From NCBI RefSeq assembly GCF_000611645.1, contig NW_014012512.1:1-16652 (forward strand): DNA of 16,652 nt, in the 5' to 3' direction. Under the pieces are notes generated by a model that was given only the letters and a program-made list of their open reading frames with translations, did no database searches and had not been told where the DNA came from. The DNA comes from Monoraphidium neglectum (Eukaryota > Chlorophyta > Chlorophyceae > Sphaeropleales > Selenastraceae). The position numbers and the translations under genes are program-made. Of this stretch, positions 1 to 9,606 are shown in pieces. Each line of letters begins with the position of its first letter. Position 1 is the stretch's first letter.

Positions 1-3000
1 GCCTGAGGGCAGCCGCGCGCGCGCTGCTGGGCTGCAGCCCGTGACCCGCGGGCCCCGCCCCGCCTGCAGCCGCCCCAGCGCCGCCCCCCTGTCCCCTCCA
101 ACCAAAGCCCCTCCCCTTGGGGCGCTGCCCTCCCAACCCCTCCTCTGGTCAAACCAAGCTGCCCTGGTCAACCCCTCCCTCAGGCCCACCGTAGTTGAAC
201 AGGCGGCTGTCCCACATCCAGTGGTTGCCCCTGGCACCGCTGTGGAAGTACTGGGCGTCTGCGCACAACACAAGGGGGCCGGGGCCGGTGAGGGGGACGA
301 CGTTGGGCGGGGAGAGCAAGGAGAGCGCGCAGACGAGGCGCCAGCGCGGGTGCAGATCCGCCCCTCAGCCCTGCGCCCTGCTCAGCCGAAGGGCATGTCG
401 CTAGCTGCTCAGCTCGGGGCCGCGCTAACCCCCTGCCTCCCTCCCCTGGCTCACGCCGCCCACTCAAGAGAGCAGCAACACATCCGATCAACCCGCCGCC
501 GCGCGCCCTACACACGTTGCACTCTGTTCAGACCCAGCCTGACCCCCCTCTCCATCAAAGCCCCACCCCAAAAGCCCCCAAACCCACCCGTGCCGTCGAA
601 CATGTTGATGCCGTCGTTGGTGTTCTTGGAGGCGTGGCTGTGGACGATGTCCATCAGCACCACCAGGCCCTGTTCAGGGGTGGAGGGGTGGGGTGGGGTG
701 ACGCGGGTGGGAGTGGGGTGAGGCGTGATTTGGGTAATTGCATGCGTGTGTGTGTATGGGAGGGGGAGATAATGAAAGGCAGAGGCAAGCACGAGCCCTG
801 CTGCGCGGCGTCACTCAGGAGCACGGCGCAGCGAGATAAGGCGAGCCCCTCCGTCAGCATTGAGAGCCGCCGCGGCCCCGCGACAGAGACCCCGGGCGGC
901 CACCTGCCATGCATGCGGCGCTGCGGCATGCGACGCTGCGGGGCGGGCCCCTCGAAACCGCGGGTCCCTGCATGCTGGTCAGCCCTGGTTCCTGCCGCTG
1001 TGCGCTGTACACTCGCCCGTCCGCCCAGCTCACAAGCCCGGGCGCCAGCCCAGCCTTGACAACGCCACCACACACACGCACGCACACACACGGCCGCCAC
1101 ACACGCAAACCAACACCCTCACGCCCACACTCACGCCCCAGACCCACGCCCGCACAGCCCACGCTCCGTACGGCCCCCCCTGGCGTCCCACCCACCAGCC
1201 TGTGGGCCTCGTCAATCATGGCCTTGAGCTCGTCAGGGGTGCCGCAGCGGCTGGACGCCGCGAAGAAGTTGGTCACGTGGTAGCCAAAGCTGCCGTAGTA
1301 ACTGCCAGGGGGAGGTTGCGAGGCGGTCGCGAGGGATGAGGCGTTGGGGCAAGCCGGACCTCACCAAACCCAGCCCAAGGAGAAGGGCTGGGCGGCAGAC
1401 TTCTTGCGGTGGAGTCGGGCTGACACGGCGCGCGGCCCTGGAGTTGACCTACACCTTTCCCGCCCTCCCGTTGCTGAGCGTTGGCCGGCGCACAAGCGGG
1501 GCCTCGGGGGATCGCTTCCGCGCGCGCCCGTGCCGTCCCCACACGGCGCTCACGCGTGCTCCTGGATGGCCATGATCTGGATGGCGTTGTACCCCAGGCG
1601 GCGGATGCGGGGCAGCACCTCGTCCTTGAACTCAAGGTAGGAGTTGACCTGCGGCGCGCAGTGCGCGCGCGCGCATGTGTGTGTGCGTGTGCTCGCACGT
1701 GTGGCATGTGTGTGATGTCAGCGTCCTGGTGTGTATTGAACCACCGCGCGCCTTGTCCAGCCCTCAAAGTATCTCCTGCCCGCATGTGCGTGCGCGTGTG
1801 CGCGTGTGTAAACCCGCACCTTGGGCTCCTGGCTGGACATGCCCACGTGGCACTCGTAGATGCGCAGGGCGCGCGGCCTGGCGGGGGGCGGGCGGCGGCG
1901 GCTTCGTGACATGCTGCATACGGCATCGTGACCGCCGGGACGCCCACCACCGCTGCGCCAACACCACGCACCCCGCCTGGTGAAGCCTCGCCTGAGACGC
2001 ACCCCCGACCCCGCTCCGCCGCACCCTGCTCTCCTCCACCAGTCCCGCAACCCCGGACGCAAACCACCCCCGCCCGACCGCCGGCTCCCCCACCCCCTCG
2101 ACCCCCCCAAAAAAACCGCGACCCACTTGGGCGGCCGCGGGTACTTGAAGGTGTACGCCTTGTCAGCCGCGATCTCCCCCGGCGCGCCCTTCTCCTCGGG
2201 TTCGTAGTACACGCCGTTGAACTGGATCTCGTTCCACTCCTGGGTGGCCCACTTGATCCACGCGGGGATGCGCTCCACCCACTCCCCGTAGCCGGTCTCG
2301 AGGCGCACCTTGATCTTGGTCCTGGGGGACGACGCGGCGGGGGGGCGGTTACGAAAGAGAGAGAGTGAGAGTGTGTGTGTGTGTAGAGCCGCACATGCGT
2401 GTGTCTAGGTAAGTGTGCGCGTGTGTTGGAGGTGCCAGTGCGAGCCTTGCAGGGCGATGGCTGTCAGCTACCAGTGCCTCGCAGCATGCGATCCTGTTAA
2501 GCAGCGGATGCCGCCCCGAAGCCCCCGCTGCCTCGGCCGCCATCCCGGCCTTGCCCCCTCTGGCCGGCAGCTGCCAGGCGCCTCACTTGTGGGGGATGGC
2601 GGGCGTGCCGTCCGCGCCGTTGGGCAGGAACAGCTCCCACACACCAAACTCGTTCTGAGGTCCAGGGGAGATGGGCGTCGCGCACAGCGGTGGTGGCGTG
2701 TGTGTTGTGTTGTGTGGGTGGGTAGGGGGAGGGCGGGTTGATCTGAAAGGTGGCGGGAGATGCCCCGGCTCGGAGCGACCCTCCCCTGACAAACCCCGAT
2801 CGGCAGACCAGCAGCTCGCATTGCTGCCGTCCGCGCGTGCACCCCGCACACGCACATGATACCCCGCCCCTCGTCCCGGTGCCCGCATGTGCGGCCAGCC
2901 CCCGCCGCGCCGCCGCCGCCGCAGCGCGCCCCGCTGGCGCCGCGGTCGGCCCCACCTTGGAGGCCCAGTGGTTCTCCTTGGGCTCCCAGCCGTTGAACTC

Positions 3001-5236
3001 GCCGATGAGCGCCAGCGCCTTGGCCGCGGGCGCCCACTCCCGGTAGAAGATGCCCTGCTGGCCGTCCTTCTCGCCGCGGTTGAAGCCGTAGAACTTGTAG
3101 CCTTTTGAAAGGGGTGTGGTTGCGTGTGTGTGTGTGTATGTGTGTGTGTGTGAATGGAGGGGGACGCAACTGCAGCCCCACCACCGCAGCCGTGCGGCCC
3201 GCCCACGGCCGCCACGCCGTGCCCGAAACCCCCACGCTTCCCAGCGCCCCGCCGCGCGGGCCCCAGACGCCCCTGTCCGCCCGTCCCAGCCAGCCGCGCG
3301 GCGAAGCGGCCGTAAACATTTCCCGCCCTACCCTGCGTGAACTTGTCCAGCCCGCCCTCGTTCTGGTCTATGGCGTTGCGGATGTTGCGGAACACGTTCC
3401 ACCGGTACTGCGCGGGGTGAGGGCAAGCGGGGTCGGGGCCGCGGGGTCAGGGGCTTCGCATAGCCGAGCTTTAAGGAGTCTTCCTTAAGATTTGCTCTCT
3501 TCGAGGTTGTTGGTTTTCAGGTGAACTCAGAATTCCTGAGTCGGGGCGGCGCGGCTGCCGGGAATCGAACAGCCGCGGTGACGGGCGAGCTCGCGCGGCC
3601 CTGGGGGGCACAGCGCTTGCTGTGTCATGCTGGCCCTGGCCACCAGACACCGCCATTAGCAAGGACACCGTCGCCGTGCACGCTCACCCCCTTGACCCTT
3701 CCCCAATTATACAACCAGTCATCTTATACCGACATATGGGCACATGCTTGCACAGGCATCTACAAGAGCACACCTCCACACACACCTCCACACACACATG
3801 CACATGCAGACACCCCCACGTGCCCACCATGCACCCCCACACGCCCGCCATGCACCCCCTGCCCGCACCTTGAAGTGCTCCGCCTTGGCCCAGAGCGTGT
3901 CATCCCACTTGAAGCACGCAGTACCGTCGTGGTCGGGCACCGGGGTGATGGCCCCGTACTCGTCCACATACTCCACACCATCCGGCACCTGAAGAACGGG
4001 CCGGCGACAGAAAGCATGCGGAGGGCCGTCAGGCGAATCAGAATGCACCTGACAACCATGCGTCGCGGGCGCTGTCGCTGCAGTGTAGACGTACAGCTGC
4101 TGCCCTCTCCGGCGCCGGGGGATGCGGACCCCCTGTCGCCGCGCGCAACACGGTCAACGCCGGGCAGCTGCGCTCGTTTGCAGTGCTCTTCAACGCTTCA
4201 ATGCTTCGCGAGGCCGGAAAGCAGGCCCTGGCGGCGCGGCCTCTGGCCGTACCTCGATGGCTGGGCTCCAGAAGTCCTCGGGCTGCAGCGTGCTGGGGTC
4301 GGCCGTGGCCACCGCAGTGCTGGCGGGGCGCTCGGGCACCTCAGCCTGAGGGCGCACCGCAGCGCAGGCGGGCGGGGCGAGGGAAGGAGCGTCGCGGGGG
4401 TTGGTCAGGGGCTGTGCGCGGCGCGCGCACGGGGCTGACCAACGCGGCGAGGCGCCACGCAGGACGCCTTCAGGGGACCGGCAGGCCGCCGCTGGCGGAG
4501 GGTGGGAGACGGCGACGGGGCTGCGTGCGGGGCCGGGGAGGGGGGCTGGCATTCGGCTCCCTCAGCGTGCATGCGCCTTGGGGCGCGGGCCTCGTCTGGA
4601 CTGTCTATGTGGCTGATATCCAGACCCCTCCGCCCTCACCTGGAGGCCGGCGAGGTCTCCCTCGAGCTCCTTGATGCTGCCGGTGGTCTCACTAATAGTG
4701 GCCTTGAGCGCCTCGTTCTCGCGGCGCAGCACGTCCACGGGCGTGTCGCTGCTGCTGCTCTGCTGGGTGGCGGCCGCGCGCAGCGACAGGCGGGGGGCGG
4801 CGCGCGCGGGGCGGGGGGCTGCGGGGGAAGGGGTGACGTGGGCGCGCGGCGGGTTCAGGCGGGACCGTCAGCGCAAGCGTGGGCAGGGAAGTGCGGCCCA
4901 GTGGGGCCACCAGGAGCAGGTGCTGCCGTCCAAGCCGCTTTAACGTGCTTCCAGGCTCGGATCAGCACGCAATGGGCGTGCGTGCAGGCCGTGGTGAGCC
5001 TTGCCGAGAGTCTGTTGCGCGTGCAAGCCTCGTGGAGCTCAACTTGCCCCGAAGCCGCCTCGAGATACACTTACATAATCTTCTTAATCAATGTGCATGG
5101 GATCGGGAGCCGCGCGAGCCCGATCCAAGCGATCCAGTGCAAGTGCGGTGCCCACCCCGCGCTCACCCTGCAGCGTCCTGCTGTGGGTAGCACCCTGTGT
5201 CCCGTGCTGCTGCAGGGAGCGCGCTGGCACCCTCAT
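1..5236 (-). CDS. SBE: Plastid 1,4-alpha-glucan (starch) branching enzyme, 5' part, 13 exons plus edge of a 14th
   Basis: It makes alpha-1,6 branches in starch (EC 2.4.1.18) in the plastid. Coding exons joined in phase, in transcription order: 5236-5167, 4818-4640, 4345-4253, 3988-3869, 3407-3332, 3101-2956, 2654-2587, 2321-2127, 1877-1820, 1648-1554, 1301-1196, 669-588, 258-190; exon 14 starts at base 2. They give about 452 residues. Residues 1-45 look like an algal transit peptide ([15 protein letters not shown]..., then Arg/Ala/Pro-rich). Residues 50-83 are a charged possible coiled coil. A CBM48-like module ([20 protein letters not shown]) lies near 198-217. The GH13 barrel follows: [41 protein letters not shown], and conserved region I MDIVHSH (Asp409-His414). 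The nucleophile and other catalytic residues lie beyond the window. The motifs resemble the class II/GBE type. The family identity is very secure; exon 1 is inferred from phase and transit-like composition. Confidence 0.93.
744..756. repeat. (GT)n tract near the SBE intron 11 acceptor
   Basis: A GCGTGTGTGTGTA run on the plus strand reads as CA repeats in the SBE sense, about 75-85 nt before the acceptor at 670. It is complementary to the TG tract at the other end of the same intron. Confidence 0.7.
1066..1136. repeat. (CA)n-rich microsatellite in SBE intron 11
   Basis: CACACA/CACGCA repeats are dense at 1066-1091 and degenerate to about 1136. In the SBE sense they read TG and lie about 60-130 nt after the donor at 1195. 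Confidence 0.8.
1661..1809. repeat. GC/GT-alternating repeats in SBE intron 9
   Basis: Alternating purine-pyrimidine sequence begins as (GC)n at 1661-1674, becomes (GT)n to about 1713, and recurs at 1784-1809. It fills much of the 170-nt intron between exons 9 and 10. Confidence 0.75.
2355..2384. repeat. (GA)n(GT)n microsatellite near the SBE intron 7 acceptor
   Basis: An AAGAGAGAGAG block runs into GTGTGTGTGTGTG. In the gene's sense this is a CA then CT tract, ending about 32 nt before the acceptor at 2322-2323. Confidence 0.8.
2697..2723. repeat. (GT)n-like tract near the SBE intron 6 acceptor
   Basis: GTGTGTGTTGTGTTGTGTGG on the plus strand reads CA-rich in the gene's sense and ends about 40 nt before the acceptor at 2655-2656. 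Confidence 0.7.
3124..3152. repeat. (GT)n microsatellite near the SBE intron 5 acceptor
   Basis: A 29-bp GT tract with one TA interruption. In the gene's sense it is (CA)n ending about 21 nt before the AG at 3102-3103. Confidence 0.85.
3776..3808. repeat. CA-rich tract near the SBE intron 4 donor
   Basis: CACACCTCC/CACACA repeats on the plus strand read GT-rich in the gene's sense, about 60-90 nt after the donor at 3868. Confidence 0.7.
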
Positions 5237-5696
5237 AGCTGCTGCAATTGGGCTGTCTCACTCCTAAGGCGTTGCTTGAAAGGGAGAACAGAGCTCCCTT
5301 GAACACAAGTATCCGACCAGGGTGAAAACGTGTGTTTACAACTTTGAACAAGGAACGGCACTTCAAACGTTTGCTTAGAGGGACCAAGGGGATATCTCGA
5401 TCTCGCAAGTTGCCTTTCAGCGACCCTTTGAGCCCTTGAACCGTCGCAAAATATGCTACTTTTCGGGTCACGGCGCTCTGCAGCTCTCGGGCAACGGTGC
5501 TCGTGCGGCCGTCCTGTGCATCAGTTAGATCAGTTGCTGCAGTGCACAGACCTCACAGGCCAGTGCGTCCTTGCCAATGAGCCCTCTAGTGCGTGCAGAA
5601 GAGATGCCCACGACGCATCACGACAATCCCTCCATGTCTTGCTTGAGAATGTGTCCGCCTGGCCGCGCTTGACCCCGGCGCCCCTCTGCGCTGCCC
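5237..5696 (-). promoter_or_regulatory. CEP44-SBE spacer: CEP44 3' UTR and SBE promoter/5' UTR
   Basis: These 460 bp, less GC-rich than the flanking exons, lie between two genes on the same strand. They must hold both the CEP44 3' end and the SBE promoter. I see a 7-bp inverted repeat (AAGGGAG at 5280-5286, CTCCCTT at 5294-5300) but no clear TATA box. The role is inferred from position only. Confidence 0.4.
5336..5340 (-). terminator. TGTAA polyadenylation signal, CEP44 gene
   Basis: This is the only minus-strand TGTAA that I see between the CEP44 stop and the SBE start codon. It implies a 3' UTR of about 360 nt ending about 100 nt upstream of the SBE ATG at 5236. Confidence 0.45.
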
Positions 5697-6861
5697 TCAC
5701 GTGGGTCGGCCCTTGGCGGCCTGGAGCTGGCGCAGCAACGCCTGCGCCTCCGCGTGGCGAGCGGCCAGCTTGTCAACCAGCGCCTGCGTGCTCTGCGGCC
5801 GCTGTTGGTGCTGCTGTTCGTCAGGGGCCGGCACCGGGCCGCCGCCCGCCGCCTGGGCCGGCCCGCTGCCGCCGCCGCGCTGCCACAGCGCCTCCTCGGC
5901 CTCCTGCGAGTGCCACGGGGCCCGCGCAGTGACCGCAAGCTCGCCGCCAAATTGCATGGCCCCAGGCAGAAGGGCCCCCACTGGAGAGGCGCGCTGGCTC
6001 CACTGTGATCCTGCAGGGGGAATGCCCCACGGCGAGGGCGCCGGGCTGAGGGGCTCGCCCGGGGATGCACCCGGCGCGATGCGCGCGGCAGCGGGAGACG
6101 CCCCCGTGCTGCTGCTGCCGCGGCCCCTGCTCGGGGATGTCACTGCCGGGCCTGTGTCCAGCAGCAGCGCGTCGAGGCGGCTCTGGCCTCTTGGCGGCTG
6201 CTGCCACCACGCGTGCTGCTGCAGCTGCTGCTGCTGGCTCGCGAGCTGCAGGGCCGCTTGTGCGGCTGCCCCACCCTCTGCTGCCGGCCCCGACGCTAGG
6301 CGGTTCTCGACGAAGCGCAGGCGCCCCTCTAGCACCGTCACTCGCGCCATCATCGCCTCCTGGGCCCGCTGCGCCGCGGCCCTGCAGAAGCGGGGCGAGG
6401 CGGCTCGCGGGTTTCAGCCCCTTGCCGGCTGCGAATGCTCAGCCAACTGCTCCCCTGAATCTTCTCCTCAACCGCACCAAGCGCACGACATCATGTCCCA
6501 AAGGCCTGGTGGGGCAACCAAACACGCTAGATCCCCCTTCCTCCCCTGGTCCCGACCAACCACTGCCCCTCCGCTCAGTGGGCGAGGCCCCACCCACTTG
6601 TGCTGTGCCAGCTCAGCATGAGCGGCCGCCAGCCGCACTGTCAACGCCTCCAGCAGCTCCCCCTCCCGCTGCTGGCCGCCACCACCCACCGCCTGCAACA
6701 TGCCCTCGACGCTGGCACCAACTCCCGCGGCCTGCAGCTGGCGCCCACTGCCAGTGCCCAGGGCCTGCAGGCTATGCCCGCTTCCTCCATCGGCCGCCTG
6801 TTGCGGCACCAGGCCTGGAGCATGTGCGGCAACCTGGTTTCCATGCGGCGGTTGTTGAGGC

Positions 6862-6895
<34 letters not shown>

Positions 6896-9038
6896 CGGCA
6901 TCCTCCCTCCCATCGTCCGCTGTCAGCTGCTGCTCTCTCTCTGCATCCAACCCCCCCTGGTCTCGTTCCCACCACCGTGCCCCCGAGTTCTGCTGCTGCC
7001 TTGTGGGCACAGGGACCAAGTGGAGGGAGGGGCTGCCATCATCAATGCCCACATGGCTCGGACCGACATGCGCCATCGCTTGCCGTTCTCCCGCTGTGTG
7101 CGACCAGTGTGGCTCCTCACTGCTGTGCTGCTGCTGCTGCTGCTGCTTCGGCACCTCCTGCTGCAACTGCTCCTGCAGTCGTCTCTGCAATTGCTGTTGC
7201 TGCTCAAAGTGCTGCTGTTGCTGCGTCTGCTGCTGCTGCTGCTGCTGCTGGGGCTGCGCCGAGCCCGGCCGTGGCTGCTGGCGGGACAGTGGCCGGTGCA
7301 ACACGAGCTGTCGCATGGACATAGCCCCCGCCTCCAGCGCCCCCGCCGCCCTGTCCGGGCTGCCCACGACCTGCGCAAGCGCGCCTGCACGTCGTGCGCC
7401 CGGCTCGCCCACCGCCGCGGCCGCCGCGGCTGCCAGTGACAGCGGTGGCGCTTGCTGCACACGCGTGCGGGAAGGTTCAGCCTCCCCAGTGTCCACAGGC
7501 TGCAGAGGCGGCGGCGCGTTCTGCTCGTCCCCGGTGCGGCGTTTCCGCCCTTGATCCACCTGCCCCTTTGCCAAGATTGGCGCGGGCGGGGCCCGCCGTG
7601 GCTGCTCCACCGAATCCATCTCACCCAGCGCAGGCCACTGTTCCTGCTGCTGCAGTCGCAAGGGTGGCGACGGCGGCAGGGCACCCCACACCTCGTTGCC
7701 GTCGTCGCTTTCGCTGTGCTGCGCCCGTGAAGGGCTCGCTCCCGGTGCCTGCCCGCTGCTGCCCCCGGCGCTCGCATCCAGGGGTTGCCACTCATGGAAC
7801 GGCCGTCGCGGGCTCTGCTGAGGCAAGAGCGGGCGCATGGCTGTGTCTCTCACTGCCTACATGCACTTCTGCATAACACCAGCCTGGAGCATGCAGGGTG
7901 ACCAAAGCACAGCAGCGCTGGCCCCGCGGGTTCACAGCGGACCGCGTCACGCGCAGCCGCGGCCCGCGCGAGTCCCCTTCACCTGCCGCGCTGCCACTCG
8001 CTGCTGGCTGATGCGCTCCCGCTTGGCGCCCGCCGCGTGGACGGCCCTGGCCGCGCGCGCCGCGTCCCGCAGCAGCAGCACCTTGCGCTCTGCAAACCCC
8101 TGGGGTGATTTGTATTATACCCGCGACGTGCCACGTCAGGCGTCATCACAATCGTCATTCCCGGCACGCATAAAGTCCTCGCGGCCTTGCCTGCCACCGC
8201 GACTCTGCACATCGCCTGGGGGCTGCCAGCACCCGCCACGCTGCTGCGCAAAACGACGACGCGGCGCACCTGGGAGAAGAAGTGCGCCGGCGTGAGCGCC
8301 GTCTTGACCCCCAGGTGGTCCCTCATCAGGCGGAAAGCATGCTCCACAAAGCGCTGATCTGTCTTCCCGTGCAGCTGCGCGAGGTACGGGCGGTGCTAGG
8401 AACGGTGAGGCTTGCCGCGCAGCTGCAGCGACGCGCCGAGGAGCCGCAGGCGTGCGCGGCAGGTGCTGGCGTGGTCTATGCCGGACGCCAGTGGTGGGAA
8501 CGCTCCCACCAAAAAAGCTACCAACCACTGAGCCTGCAGCAGCTGTGCGTGCGGGCAGGCGTCGAGGCTGTACTACGAGGTCGCCGTTGGTGTGGCCGCA
8601 GCATCGCCAGTGGCTGCAACTTCTGCACAACTACATCGTGGCCAGCCAAATCGATCTGGTCCTAGTCGCGCACCTCGATGCCGCACGCCAGGGTGTGGGC
8701 GCAGACGTGGCGCGAGTACTTGAGCAGGACGAAATGCAGCAGGGGCAGGCATGCCAGCGGGTCGCCCAAGCGCAGGCTGCCGGGGTGCGCGAGGGAGGCA
8801 GGGTGAGCAAGAGGGCCGGCAGCGACTACGGCGGGCGTGGTTGCTGCTGCCTGGGCTGCTAGTGCTTGTGACGCCATCTGCTGCAGCACGCAACTGGCAG
8901 AGGCGTGCATGTCATGCAGAACCTGCCGTAGGTGACGCCGCTCACTCACCCGACCTCATCCACGATGCCAGGGTACTTGATTTGCTTCAGCACCCGTTGA
9001 AGGCCCGCCACATTCCCGCTGATGTCGCCGCAGGCCAT
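5697..9038 (-). CDS. CEP44: CEP44-like centriole/basal-body protein with long Gln-rich region
   Basis: Six exons join in phase: 9038-8950, 8776-8674, 8374-8270, 8099-7983, 7817-6598, 6381-5697, giving 772 residues. Exons 1-4 (residues 1-138) match the N-terminal CEP44 domain: LKQIKYPGIVDEVG, GDPLACLPLLHF, KTDQRFVEHAFRLMRDHLG and GFAERKVLLLRD follow the order of the animal protein (YP..VD.VG, GDPAASLP, ND.RF...Y.LLRD, GFAEWK). In animals CEP44 is a microtubule-binding centriolar protein needed for centriole-to-centrosome conversion. Residues 139-545 are low complexity with several Gln runs. Residues 545-575 form a predicted coiled coil (MMARVTVLEGRLRFVENRL), as in CEP44 relatives, and a second Leu/Ala/Gln helix ends the protein. 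At 772 residues it is about twice the human length, the difference being the insertion. The start is fixed by homology (MACGD... versus MATGD...) and a G at -3. The exon 5 acceptor could be 3 nt further in. Confidence 0.88.
6861..7250 (-). repeat. Cluster of CAG/CTG trinucleotide tracts encoding poly-Gln in CEP44
   Basis: Three main tracts of CTG (CAG in the gene's sense) lie at 6861-6895, 7126-7147 and 7227-7250, with shorter CAG runs between them. All are in the Gln frame of CEP44 exon 5, spanning about residues 328-457. Occasional CAA codons interrupt the tracts. Confidence 0.85.
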
Positions 9039-9606
9039 TCGCCGCAGTGGCACTGCTTGCGCCGAAGGTGGCGCAACGCAGCCCGCGTGGCGCCTGCCGG
9101 AATCAAAAAGTGGCAGCTTCTTCCTCTACTTACAGGCTGTGTCCTTTCTACGGGCCTGCGTGGAACTTCCCTTTGATCATGAATGAATTTGAGAGTCAAC
9201 AACGGGCCGCGGGGTCAAATTGGGGCAAACGTTGTGAGATTTGTCGCCTTATTTCATGTGATGCACACGTTGCGGTGATGCTTGCTTTCTGAAAGTGCTG
9301 ACAGTACGGTGGCTGCAAATTGTATCGTATCGAAGTCAGAACGCGCGGCGTGACTGTGTTTGCATGTACGTTCGATGAGAGCTGTTTAGTTGAAAAGCAT
9401 GTGGACTGCATGTCAATGCGCAGAGACTTGCAGATCCGATCTAGCACTGTTCAGATCTGCACTTACTGAGGAAGTAATGGTGGAACATAGCTGCCGTGGC
9501 CTAGTGCACTTGCCACATTGAAGCTGGGGCGGGCCGCTGTTTCATCGGCGGCGCCCCCACTTGGCCTGGCGCCAATCCGTCTGGCAGGCGTCGGCGTGTC
9601 TTGCCC
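9039..9606. promoter_or_regulatory. Divergent promoter region between CEP44 and PAT17-like genes
   Basis: The region separates the two start codons by 568 bp and is clearly more AT-rich (about 9170-9480) than its flanks. A minus-strand CCAAT lies at 9223-9219, about 180 nt upstream of the CEP44 ATG; a plus-strand CCAAT at 9572-9576 is probably within the acyltransferase 5' UTR. No long open frame of convincing composition is present. Shared promoter function is inferred from geometry. Confidence 0.45.

Noticed and set aside
1273..2394. Minus-strand frame of about 373 codons spanning several SBE exons
   Set aside because: It is in the wrong frame and runs through introns; the true SBE exons lie inside it in other frames.
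1066..3808. Regularly spaced repeats that might suggest a CRISPR-like array
   Set aside because: They are simple dinucleotide microsatellites inside introns of a spliced nuclear gene, without constant repeats or unique spacers.
5163..5471. Minus-strand open frame of about 100 codons between CEP44 and SBE
   Set aside because: It has no ATG start (GTG only), contains the CEP44 poly(A) signal, overlaps SBE exon 1 in another frame, and resembles nothing I know.
6065..7554. Long plus-strand frames across CEP44 exons (poly-Leu, poly-Cys and poly-Ala runs)
   Set aside because: They are antisense readings of the CAG tracts; the minus strand carries the CEP44 match and proper splice sites.
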